This document shows positions 42,294 to 49,887 of a stretch of DNA of 64,000 nt, piece by piece. Source of the stretch: Novosphingobium sp. FKTRR1 (GTDB lineage: Bacteria > Pseudomonadota > Alphaproteobacteria > Sphingomonadales > Sphingomonadaceae); the NCBI RefSeq assembly GCF_020404405.1, contig NZ_JAIZDA010000006.1, forward strand, positions 1-64,000. The letters run 5' to 3'. How positions within the stretch are numbered: the stretch's first letter is position 1; each line of letters starts with the position of its first letter. The notes beneath the pieces are model-generated. The model worked only from the letters and a program-made list of their open reading frames with translations, ran no database searches and had not been told where the DNA came from. A program made the position numbers and the translations under genes.

Positions 42294-44057
42294 ATGACTG
42301 ATCAACCGACCGTTTCCGCCCTTCCGGCGTTCGCCACCATTGCGCTCGTGATCGACGCGGCGCTCGATGCGCTGGTCGCGCAAGGCACTTTGCCCGCAGG
42401 CCTGCCGCGCGCGGCGGTGACCTGCGAGCCGCCGCGCGATCCGGCGCATGGCGACATCGCCACCAACGCGGCGATGGTGCTGGCCAAGCCCGCCGGAACC
42501 AATCCGCGCGCGCTCGCCGCGCTGCTCACCGCTGAACTCGGCAAAGATCAGCGCATCGTTTCGGCCGAGATCGCCGGGCCGGGCTTCATCAACTTGCGAC
42601 TGGCGGACGGCGTGTGGCTTGACGAGTTGCGGCTGATCGCGGCGACGGGGGCCGACTATGGCCGCTCGACGTTGGGGCAGGGCAGCGTCGTCAACGTCGA
42701 ATATGTCTCGGCCAACCCGACCGGGCCGATGCACATGGGCCACTGCCGCGGCGCGGTGGTGGGCGATGCGCTGGCCACGCTGCTGGCGTTTGCCGGGCAC
42801 CGGGTGGTCAAGGAATACTATGTCAACGATGCCGGCGCGCAAGTCGACGTGCTCGCCCGCTCGGCGCATGTCCGTTATCGCGAGGCGCTTGGTCACGAGG
42901 TGGGCGAGATCCCGGCAGGGCTCTATCCCGGCGACTATCTGATCCCGGTCGGCGAGCAGCTGGCGGCAGAATTCGGCGAGCGTTATGCCGCCGCGCCCGA
43001 GGAGGAATGGCTCGTGCTGTTCCGCACCCGCGCGGTCGCCGCGATGCTGGTGATGATCCGCAGCGATCTGGCGCTGCTGGGCATCCATCACGACTTGTTC
43101 AGTTCCGAAGCCGAACTGCAAGCCTCGGGCAAGGTGGATGAAGCCGAAGCCTGGCTGCGCGCGCACGATCTGGTCTATGATGGCGTGCTCGAAGCGCCCA
43201 AGGGCAAGACGCTTGAGGATTGGGAGGCGGTGGAACTGCCGCTGTTCCGCTCGACCCGCTTCGGCGACGATCAGGACCGGCCGATCCGCAAGTCGAACGG
43301 TGCGTGGACCTATTTCGGCGCGGACCTCGCCTATCACTTTCAAAAGGCGCAGAATGCCGACGCGCTGGTCGATATCTGGGGCGCCGACCATGCCGGTACG
43401 GTCAAGCGGATCAAGGCCGCCGTCGCCGCGCTAACCGGGGCCGAAGGTCATGCGCCCAAGCCGTTCGAGATCAAGCTGGTGCAGATGGTGCAACTGCTGC
43501 GCGATGGCGAACCGGTGAAGATGTCCAAGCGCTCGGGCACGTTCGTGACGCTGGCCGATGTGGTCAGCGAAGTGGGCAAGGACGTGGTGCGCTTCACCAT
43601 GCTCACCCGCAAGCCCGATGCGCAGATGGACTTCGACTTTGCCAAAGTGGTCGAGGCGAGCAAGGACAACCCGGTATTCTATGTGCAGTATGCCCATGCG
43701 CGTATCTGCCGCAACATCGCCAAGGGCGCCGATGAAGGCTTGGCCCCGGCGGCCGAACACCTTGATCTGCTGGGCGAGGAAGAACTGGCGCTGATCAAGC
43801 TGGCGGCGCAATTCCCGCGTCAGGTCGAGGCGGCGGCGGCGGCGCGCGAACCGCACCGCATCGCGTTCTTCCTCCATGATCTGGCCTCGGCCTTTCACTC
43901 GTTTTACAATCTGGGCAACGATCGCCCCGAAAAGCGGTTCATTGTGGGACAGGATGCGGCGGTTTCCAACGCGCGGCTTTTCCTTGCGTCCCATATCGGG
44001 CAAGTTATCCGTAACGGGCTGGCCTTGCTGGGTGTAGAGGCCGCCCAAGAACTGTGA
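42294..44057 (+). CDS. argS: Arginyl-tRNA synthetase
   Basis: ArgS charges tRNA-Arg. ATG 42294 gives 587 residues; the frame to 42213 is an artefact overlapping the lipoprotein's end. The N-terminal Add-1 domain is followed by the class I catalytic domain with the HIGH-type motif PTGPMHMGHCRG and the KMSKS loop VKMSKRSGTF. The DALR anticodon-binding domain forms the C-terminus (HARICRN...FYNLGNDRPEKRF). The sequence AYHFQKAQNADALVDIWGADHAGTVKR is the usual arginine-site region. It heads the argS-SPOR-nagZ-scpA-scpB-tatABC block. Confidence 0.97.
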   Translation: MTDQPTVSALPAFATIALVIDAALDALVAQGTLPAGLPRAAVTCEPPRDPAHGDIATNAAMVLAKPAGTNPRALAALLTAELGKDQRIVSAEIAGPGFINLRLADGVWLDELRLIAATGADYGRSTLGQGSVVNVEYVSANPTGPMHMGHCRGAVVGDALATLLAFAGHRVVKEYYVNDAGAQVDVLARSAHVRYREALGHEVGEIPAGLYPGDYLIPVGEQLAAEFGERYAAAPEEEWLVLFRTRAVAAMLVMIRSDLALLGIHHDLFSSEAELQASGKVDEAEAWLRAHDLVYDGVLEAPKGKTLEDWEAVELPLFRSTRFGDDQDRPIRKSNGAWTYFGADLAYHFQKAQNADALVDIWGADHAGTVKRIKAAVAALTGAEGHAPKPFEIKLVQMVQLLRDGEPVKMSKRSGTFVTLADVVSEVGKDVVRFTMLTRKPDAQMDFDFAKVVEASKDNPVFYVQYAHARICRNIAKGADEGLAPAAEHLDLLGEEELALIKLAAQFPRQVEAAAAAREPHRIAFFLHDLASAFHSFYNLGNDRPEKRFIVGQDAAVSNARLFLASHIGQVIRNGLALLGVEAAQEL

Positions 44058-44061
44058 GGCG

Positions 44062-44859
44062 ATGATGAACGGGGGTCAGGACAACCAGTGGAACGCACCG
44101 CTTCCACCAGTGGAATCCGACGTAAAAGCAGCCGGACAGTGGGCCGCTGACACCAGCGCGCATGGCTTTGACGGGGCTGCAGGTCACGCCCAGCGCGCGT
44201 TCGAAGAAGCACCAGGTCTGGCGCTGGGCGATGAAGAGCGCCTGCCCTGGCTGGAAAGCGCCGAGGATGTCGACGCCGAAGCCGCTGGCCCCGATCACGG
44301 GCGTCTGATCGGGCTGGGCGTGCTGTCGCTGGTGCTGCTGGCGGCAATCGTCGGCGGCATCTACTGGCTGACCCATCGCGAACCGTCGCCTGCGGCCAGC
44401 GCCGATGGCAGCCTGATTGAGGCCAGCCGCGAGCCCTACAAGGTCGCGCCCAAGGATCCGGGCGGCAAGACGTTCCAGGGCACCGGCGATTCGAGTTTCA
44501 AGGTAAGCGAGGGTGAAAAGCCCGTCGCCGCGCTCGCCGGAAGCAGCGCCGGGCCCGTTGCAACACCTGCTCCTGCGGCCAAGCCGTCTTCTGCTGCGGC
44601 TCCCGCAGCGCCCGCCGCATCGGGCGGCGTCGGCGTGCAGATCGGCGCGTTTTCCAGCAATGCCGCCGCCGAATCCGCATGGACCAAGCTGTCTGCCGCG
44701 CATGAACCGCTCAAGGGCCTGTCGCACCGCGTGGTTGAGGGCAAGGCCGACATGGGCACGGTCTATCGCCTGCAAGCCGTGTCCGCAGACGCGGGCGCTG
44801 CCAACAGCTTGTGCAGCGCGCTGCAGGCGGGCGGTCTGAAGTGTCAGGTGAAGCGCTGA
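44062..44859 (+). CDS. SPOR-domain membrane protein
   Basis: This 265-residue bitopic protein has a long acidic cytoplasmic N-terminus (about 1-80) and a single membrane span (LIGLGVLSLVLLAAIVGGIYWL, about 81-102). A low-complexity Ala/Pro periplasmic linker leads to a C-terminal SPOR domain from about 190 (GVGVQIGAFSSNAAAESAWTKLSA ... VYRLQAVSADAGAANSLCSALQAGG). SPOR domains bind denuded peptidoglycan at the septum, so a division or cell-wall role is likely, consistent with the nagZ gene that follows. It starts 4 bases after argS. A hairpin follows its stop. Confidence 0.88.
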   Translation: MMNGGQDNQWNAPLPPVESDVKAAGQWAADTSAHGFDGAAGHAQRAFEEAPGLALGDEERLPWLESAEDVDAEAAGPDHGRLIGLGVLSLVLLAAIVGGIYWLTHREPSPAASADGSLIEASREPYKVAPKDPGGKTFQGTGDSSFKVSEGEKPVAALAGSSAGPVATPAPAAKPSSAAAPAAPAASGGVGVQIGAFSSNAAAESAWTKLSAAHEPLKGLSHRVVEGKADMGTVYRLQAVSADAGAANSLCSALQAGGLKCQVKR

Positions 44860-44871
44860 ACTGATCGGTTC

Positions 44872-44937
44872 GCGGCAAGCCCGCAGCCTCCCCTGATCGT
44901 CGGGAGAGGGACTGCGGGCCACCGGCTTGCCGCTTTT
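44872..44937 (+). terminator. Large hairpin with T-run after the SPOR gene
   Basis: GCGGCAAGC (44872-44880) pairs with GCTTGCCGC (44925-44933), and inside it CCGCAG with CTGCGG and CTCCC with GGGAG. TTTT follows at 44934-44937. It probably terminates or attenuates transcription between the argS-SPOR pair and nagZ, although the downstream genes may have a promoter within the 137-base gap. Confidence 0.6.
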
Positions 44938-44996
44938 CCCCCACCTTCGCCGCGCTCGCCCTTGCCAAGGCCGAACGTTTTGACGACGTCTGTGCC

Positions 44997-46019
44997 ATGC
45001 TTCCTGCGATTTTCGGCCTTTCCGGTCCTGAACTGACGGCTGACGAGCGTGCCTTCTTTGCCGAGGTGCAGCCCGCCGGATACATCCTGTTTGGCCGCAA
45101 TGTCGAAAGCCGGGCGCAACTGCGCGCCCTTACCGACGACTTGCGCGCGCTGCACGGGCGCGACCGCCTGCTGATCTGCATCGATCAGGAAGGCGGGCGG
45201 GTGGCGCGGATGAAGCCGCCTGTCTGGTCGGCCTATCCCGCCGGTGCCGCTTTCGACCGGCTATGGGAAATTGCCCCGGCCAGCGCGATCGAGGCGGCGC
45301 GCGCCAATGCCGAAGCGCTGGGCCTCGATCTGGCCGAGGCCGGAATCTCGGTCGATTGCCTGCCCTTGCTCGACGTGCGCCAGCCCGGTGCGCATGACGT
45401 GATCGGCGACCGCGCATTGGGCACCGAACCCTTGCGGGTGGCGGCGCTGGGCCGGGCGACGCTCGACGGTCTGGCGCGCGCGGGGGTGGCGGGGGTGGTC
45501 AAGCACATTCCCGGCCATGGCCGCGCGCAAGCTGACAGCCACAAGGAACTGCCCGTCGTTACCGCCAGCGCGCAGGAACTGGAAACCGACCTCGCCCCGT
45601 TCGTGACGCTTGCCGGGGCTGCCATCGCAATGTCGGCGCACGTGGTCTACACCGCGTGGGATGAGGCCAATCCGGCCACGCAATCGCCATTCGTGATCGA
45701 CAGCATGATCCGTGGGCGCATCGGCTTTGACGGCCTGCTGCTGAGCGATGACCTTGATATGGAAGCGCTGTCGGGCAGCGTGCCCGACCGTGCGGTGCGC
45801 GCGCAGGCGGCGGGGTGCGACGTGGTGCTCAACTGCTGGGCAAAGATGGCCGATATGCAAGGCATCGCCGCGCGTCTCGCCCCGATGAGTGTGCAGACGG
45901 CAAACCGCCTCCAAAGGGCGCTTGCGCCGACCCGCGACTTTGCCGAGGCCGTGGACATGGCGCGGCAGGCCGAGCTTTTCGCCAAGCGTGATGCCTTGCT
46001 GGCGCTGGCCGCTGCGTGA
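44997..46019 (+). CDS. nagZ: Beta-N-acetylhexosaminidase NagZ
   Basis: NagZ removes N-acetylglucosamine from muropeptides during cell-wall recycling, in the cytoplasm. The 340-residue GH3 protein has the catalytic His/Asp dyad loop VVKHIPGHGRAQADSHKELP and the nucleophile Asp in LLLSDDLDMEALSG. FGRNVESRAQLRALTDDLRAL and CIDQEGGRVARM are the substrate-binding motifs. The start ATG 44997 gives an N-terminus with no signal peptide, as expected. The stop overlaps the GTG of scpA (GTGA), and nagZ-scpA-scpB is a conserved block in alphaproteobacteria. Confidence 0.95.
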   Translation: MLPAIFGLSGPELTADERAFFAEVQPAGYILFGRNVESRAQLRALTDDLRALHGRDRLLICIDQEGGRVARMKPPVWSAYPAGAAFDRLWEIAPASAIEAARANAEALGLDLAEAGISVDCLPLLDVRQPGAHDVIGDRALGTEPLRVAALGRATLDGLARAGVAGVVKHIPGHGRAQADSHKELPVVTASAQELETDLAPFVTLAGAAIAMSAHVVYTAWDEANPATQSPFVIDSMIRGRIGFDGLLLSDDLDMEALSGSVPDRAVRAQAAGCDVVLNCWAKMADMQGIAARLAPMSVQTANRLQRALAPTRDFAEAVDMARQAELFAKRDALLALAAA

Positions 46020-46828
46020 CCGAGACGGCGGCGACCCTCCCGGCCTTGGACGAAAGCTGGGATGGCCTTGCCACCCGGCCCGGCGGGGATGAGGCGCTGT
46101 ACCTCGAACTCGATGGTTGGGAAGGGCCGCTCGACCTGCTGCTCGATCTGGCACGGCGGCAAAAGGTCGATCTGCTGCAACTGTCGATCCTCGATCTGGT
46201 CGATCAATACCTTGTCTATATCAATCGCGCCGAGGCGTTGCGGCTTGAACTTGCAGCGGACTATCTGGTGATGGCGGCGTGGCTGGCCTATCTCAAATCG
46301 CTGTTGCTGCTGCCGCGCGATCCCGAAATGCAGCCGAGCCCCGAGGAACTGGCGCTCAAGCTGCAACTGCGGCTGCAACGGCTGGCGGCCATGCGTGAGG
46401 CGGCGGGACGACTGATGGCGCGCGACAGGCTGGGCCGCGATGTGTTCGCGCGCGGTGCGCCCGAGGGGCTGCGGGTCGATCGCAAGGCGCTGTGGCAATG
46501 CGATCTGTTTGCGCTGATGCAGGCTTATGGCCAGGTCCGCGCGCGCACCCGTCCGGTGGTGCACATGGTGCGCGAACGGCCGGTGGTGACGCTGGAGGCC
46601 GCGCTTGCCCGTGTCGCGGCGATGCTGGGCACGGCGATCGAATGGACCGACTTGCGCGCCTTCCTGCCCCGCGCTGCCGAAGGCGAGGTGCCGGTCGATC
46701 CGCGCTTGCGGCGTTCGGCGCTGGCCTCGGGCTTTGTCGCGGCGCTGGAACTGGCCAAGCAGGGCCGCGCCGAACTGATGCAGCGCGAGGTGTTCGGGCC
46801 GCTGTTGCTGCGCGCGGCGCGAGGATGA
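46016..46828 (+). CDS. scpA: Segregation and condensation protein A
   Basis: ScpA is the kleisin that bridges the SMC heads of the condensin complex. The 270-residue protein begins at GTG 46016, overlapping nagZ. The kleisin N-terminal motif LELDGWEGPLDLLLDLARRQKVDLLQLSILDLVDQYL and the C-terminal winged-helix part (FGPLLLRAARG at the end) are intact. It lacks long insertions. The stop overlaps the scpB start (ATGA), giving translational coupling so both subunits are made together. Confidence 0.95.
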   Translation: MTETAATLPALDESWDGLATRPGGDEALYLELDGWEGPLDLLLDLARRQKVDLLQLSILDLVDQYLVYINRAEALRLELAADYLVMAAWLAYLKSLLLLPRDPEMQPSPEELALKLQLRLQRLAAMREAAGRLMARDRLGRDVFARGAPEGLRVDRKALWQCDLFALMQAYGQVRARTRPVVHMVRERPVVTLEAALARVAAMLGTAIEWTDLRAFLPRAAEGEVPVDPRLRRSALASGFVAALELAKQGRAELMQREVFGPLLLRAARG

Positions 46829-47436
46829 GCGGCGCCCCGCCCGATGCGCTGGAGCGCGCGGTGGAGGCCGCGCTGTTTGCCGCTGATGAACCGATGACGG
46901 CTGAGGACTTGTCGCGCCACCTGGGCGGGGCGGCGGTGCGCCCGGCCCTGGCGGCGCTGGCGGAGCACTATGCCGGGCGCGGGGTCGAGCTGGTCGAGCG
47001 CGGCGGGCGCTGGCTCTTTCAGACCGCGCCCGATCTGGCCCACCTGCTGCGACGCGACCGCGAGGACGTGCGGCGCCTGTCGCGCGCGGCGACCGAGGCG
47101 CTGGCGATCGTCGCCTACCACGAACCGGTCAGCCGGGCGGAGATCGAGGCCATTCGCGGCGTGCAGACCGCCAAGGGGACGTTGGACGTGCTGCTTGAGG
47201 CGGGCTGGATCCGCGTGGCGGGGCGGCGTGAAGTGCCCGGACGGCCGACGATCTATGCCACGACACCGGCATTCCTCACCCATTTCGGGCTGCAAACGCG
47301 GCGCGATCTGCCCGGAATCGATGAACTGCGCGCCGCCGGGCTGCTTGACCCGGTGGATGCCGCCTTTGCCGCGCTGACCGGCGGTAGCGACGAGCCGCCC
47401 GATGCAAGCCCACAAAAGGACGACGAATTGTCCTGA
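46825..47436 (+). CDS. scpB: Segregation and condensation protein B
   Basis: ScpB dimers bind ScpA and support chromosome condensation by SMC. ATG 46825 overlaps the scpA stop. The 203-residue protein has two winged-helix domains: ALERAVEAALFAADEPMTAEDLSRHLGG for the first, and SRAATEALAIVAYHEPVSRAEIEAIRGV with GWIRVAGRREVPGRPTIYATTPAFLTHFGL for the second, which is the family hallmark. The acidic tail (GGSDEPPDASPQKDDELS) is unstructured. A longer frame beginning at 46492 is a shadow of scpA. tatA starts 56 bases later. Confidence 0.95.
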   Translation: MSGAPPDALERAVEAALFAADEPMTAEDLSRHLGGAAVRPALAALAEHYAGRGVELVERGGRWLFQTAPDLAHLLRRDREDVRRLSRAATEALAIVAYHEPVSRAEIEAIRGVQTAKGTLDVLLEAGWIRVAGRREVPGRPTIYATTPAFLTHFGLQTRRDLPGIDELRAAGLLDPVDAAFAALTGGSDEPPDASPQKDDELS

Positions 47437-47492
47437 GCGGGTCTGGCGAAGTGGATGGAATGCGCCTATCTGGGGCGCGAAGGAGAATTTCG

Positions 47493-47774
47493 ATGGGTGG
47501 TCTTTCCCTACCGCACCTGATCATCCTGGCGCTGGTGGTCCTGATCCTGTTCGGCCGTGGCCGGATTTCTGAGATGATGGGTGATTTCGGTAAAGGTATC
47601 AAAAGCTTCAAGGAAGGGATGAGCGAGGAAACCAATCGTCCCGTCACGCCGCCTCCGGCCCAGATCGCCCAAGGCACCGCGCCGCAGGCTCCTGCGCAGC
47701 AGCAGGCTCCTGCGCAGCAGCAGGCTCCTGTTGCCGCGCCGGTCGAAGGGCAGGGGACACCGGGCAGCCATTGA
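47493..47774 (+). CDS. tatA: Sec-independent translocase protein TatA
   Basis: TatA forms the protein-conducting part of the Tat export system for folded proteins. ATG 47493 is preceded by GAAGGAG. The 93-residue protein has the short membrane helix GLSLPHLIILALVVLILFGRGR, the hinge and amphipathic helix (ISEMMGDFGKGIKSFKEGM) and a long Pro/Gln tail. The tail contains an in-frame DNA repeat (CAGGCTCCTGCGCAGCAG twice), giving QAPAQQQAPAQQ. The helix starts with a Gly-Leu rather than the usual Met-Gly-Gly-Ile. Confidence 0.95.
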   Translation: MGGLSLPHLIILALVVLILFGRGRISEMMGDFGKGIKSFKEGMSEETNRPVTPPPAQIAQGTAPQAPAQQQAPAQQQAPVAAPVEGQGTPGSH

Positions 47775-47800
47775 TCTGATTCCCGGTCCCGGCCAGACAC

Positions 47801-48301
47801 ATGTTTGACATCGCCCCATCCGAGTTCCTGCTGATCGCCATCGTCGCGATCGTGGTGATCGGCCCCAAGGACTTGCCGCTTGCCTTGCGCACGGCCGGGC
47901 GGTGGATCGGTCGTATCCGCCGTGTCTCCAACCATTTCCGCGCAGGGATCGAAACCATGATCCGTGAAGCGGAAATGGAGGAAATGGAGCGCAAGTGGCG
48001 CGAACAGAACGCCGCGATCATGGCGGCGAACCCGTCTGCCGATGCGGCGCAGCCCGCACCCCAGCCAATGCCGTTGCCGCACGATGGCGCCCATGCGCAT
48101 CCGGGGACGCAGCCGATGTTTGATCCGGCGTATGATCCAGCAGCGGGGCAGACGCCCGAACATGCGGCCGACCAGCATCTGGCCACGGCGGCAGCGGCAC
48201 ACGCCCCTGCGATCGACCCTGCCATCGCCGAACATGCGCCGACCGAACCGCTGGCCATAGCGCCGCCCTCGCTCGGTCAGGAACGGGGAGCGGCCTCGTG
48301 A
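47801..48301 (+). CDS. tatB: Sec-independent translocase protein TatB
   Basis: TatB binds Tat signal peptides together with TatC. The 166-residue protein has the N-terminal helix MFDIAPSEFLLIAIVAIVVIGPKDLP, in which Glu8 in the membrane helix is the family hallmark. The amphipathic region follows (LALRTAGRWIGRIRRVSNHFRAGIETMIREAEMEEMERKW), then a His/Pro/Ala-rich variable tail. It starts 26 bases after tatA, and its stop overlaps the tatC start. Confidence 0.94.
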   Translation: MFDIAPSEFLLIAIVAIVVIGPKDLPLALRTAGRWIGRIRRVSNHFRAGIETMIREAEMEEMERKWREQNAAIMAANPSADAAQPAPQPMPLPHDGAHAHPGTQPMFDPAYDPAAGQTPEHAADQHLATAAAAHAPAIDPAIAEHAPTEPLAIAPPSLGQERGAAS

Positions 48302-49107
48302 TTCGCGATATCGACGAATCGCAGGCGCCGCTGATGGATCACCTGCTGGAGCTGCGCACCCGGCTGTTGCGCTGTGTCTATGCGCTCGCGATCACCTCGA
48401 TCGTCAGCTACTATTTCGTCGATTACATTCTGGCGGTGCTGGTCCACCCGCTGACGCTGGCGTTCCCCGCCGGGCACGGCAAGCTGATCTACACCAAGCT
48501 CTATTCGGCGTTCTTCGTGAACCTGAAAGTGGCCATGTTCGCAGGCTTCCTGTGCAGCTTTCCGGTGCTGGCCAACCAGTTGTGGGCGTTTGTCGCACCG
48601 GGGCTTTATGCGCGCGAGAAGAAGGCGTTTCTGCCCTTCCTCATCGCCACGCCGATCCTGTTCACGATGGGCGCGAGCCTTGCCTACTTCGTCGTCATGC
48701 CGACCGCCTTCAAGTGGTTCATCGGATTTGAAGGCGACAAGGGCGGGCTGAAGCTGGAAGCCCTGCCGGGGATCGAGGAATACCTCAATCTGGTGATGCA
48801 GTTCATTCTGGCGTTTGGAGTGAGCTTCCTGCTGCCGGTGCTGCTGATGCTGCTCAATCGCGCGGGGATCGTCCAGCGCGCGCAGCTTGTCGCCGCCCGC
48901 CGCTATGTCATCGTCGGGATTGTCGCGCTGGCCGCGGTGATCACCCCGCCCGATGTCGTGTCGCAACTGATGCTGGCGATCCCGCTGTATATCCTGTTCG
49001 AAGGCACGCTGGTGGTCATGCGCATTGTCGAGAACAAGGACGCCGAGGAAAAGGCGAAGGCCGAAGCGGAAGCAGCGGCAACAGCGGCAACCGACCTGAC
49101 TGTCTGA
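48298..49107 (+). CDS. tatC: Sec-independent translocase protein TatC
   Basis: TatC is the six-span receptor core of the Tat system. The 269-residue protein starts at GTG 48298 overlapping tatB (GTGA). The cytoplasmic N-terminus IDESQAPLMDHLLELRTRLLRC has the conserved HLxELR signature. The FAGFLCSFPVLANQLWAFVAPGLYAREKK segment is the first-loop motif with the catalytic-like FxxPGL. Further spans follow, with a Lys/Glu/Ala-rich C-terminal tail. With tatA and tatB it completes the operon. Confidence 0.96.
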   Translation: MIRDIDESQAPLMDHLLELRTRLLRCVYALAITSIVSYYFVDYILAVLVHPLTLAFPAGHGKLIYTKLYSAFFVNLKVAMFAGFLCSFPVLANQLWAFVAPGLYAREKKAFLPFLIATPILFTMGASLAYFVVMPTAFKWFIGFEGDKGGLKLEALPGIEEYLNLVMQFILAFGVSFLLPVLLMLLNRAGIVQRAQLVAARRYVIVGIVALAAVITPPDVVSQLMLAIPLYILFEGTLVVMRIVENKDAEEKAKAEAEAAATAATDLTV

Positions 49108-49112
49108 ACACC

Positions 49113-49802
49113 TCAGGCTGCGGCGCTGGCGGGCGCTTGGGGGTTGGACCGCTCGGGTTGTTCGAGGCCGTTCCCGATCATCAGGTTCAGGTTGCGGGCA
49201 ACATCCTGGGCGGTGAAGCCTACGGCGTGGCCCGCGTTTGTTTCGACCGCAAGCGCGGCGACGATCCGCGCCTTCAGGTCACCGGCATCGGCATGAACCC
49301 ATTCGGTCGGCTCTTGCTGCAGGGCAATGGCAAGCGGTTTGGCTGGCTCTCCGGATTTGGTCGCCATCGCGATAAGACGCTTGGCCTCCTCGATCACTTT
49401 GGGGTCGTAGTCGGCATAACTGGCGATGCCGCGCAGATCGTGGCCGTAAAGCTGGTCATGGCTTTGCACCACGAAGTCGGCGTTCATCGCATTGAACTCT
49501 TGCGGCGTTCCATCCGGCAGGCGGCTGATCGCGTGTTCGAACACCTCGGGGTGCGCAGTGTCGTGCATGAACAGCTTTACGGAGACGTTGCCGCCGCCGA
49601 TGCCGACGATCACGCCTTCACCACGCGCCCAGCCTACCTCGCTCTCCTGATTGCGTAAGGTCTGCCGGTCCTGTTCGTCCAACTGGCGCGCTGATTCTTC
49701 GGCCGAAGCCGGGTCCGAACCGCCGCGCGAACGCGTTTCGGACAGGTGCTGGGCATACGTCGCCCGGTCCTGATACGCCGTGTATCTGCCGATCGTGGTC
49801 AT
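49113..49802 (-). CDS. Hypothetical protein
   Basis: From the ATG at 49802 the product has 229 residues (MTTIGRYTAYQDRATYAQHLSETRS), and an ATG at 49847 adds 15. It is cytoplasmic by sequence: no signal peptide or membrane segment. An Arg/Asp/Glu-rich helix (EESARQLDEQDRQTLRNQESEVGWARGEGV) precedes a beta stretch (VIVGIGGGNVSVKLFMHDTAH). A helical middle follows (NADFVVQSHDQLYGHDLRGIASYADYDPKVIEEAKRLIAM), then an Ala/Pro/Gln tail. I do not recognise it. It is convergent with tatC, 5 bases between stops, and follows an amidohydrolase gene in the same direction by 85 bases. Confidence 0.6.
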   Translation of the reverse strand: MTTIGRYTAYQDRATYAQHLSETRSRGGSDPASAEESARQLDEQDRQTLRNQESEVGWARGEGVIVGIGGGNVSVKLFMHDTAHPEVFEHAISRLPDGTPQEFNAMNADFVVQSHDQLYGHDLRGIASYADYDPKVIEEAKRLIAMATKSGEPAKPLAIALQQEPTEWVHADAGDLKARIVAALAVETNAGHAVGFTAQDVARNLNLMIGNGLEQPERSNPQAPASAAA

Positions 49803-49887
49803 CGCCGGTGCTCCAACGGTATTGCGGACAATACCTTGAAACGGCAAACGGCGCGTCGGTTTCAGCCGCGATAGACCCTATTGGCGG

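Noticed and set aside
47690..47735. CRISPR-like or other short repeat array in tatA
   Set aside because: It is an in-frame duplication of CAG/GCT codons giving a Gln-Ala-Pro tail, with only two copies and no spacers.
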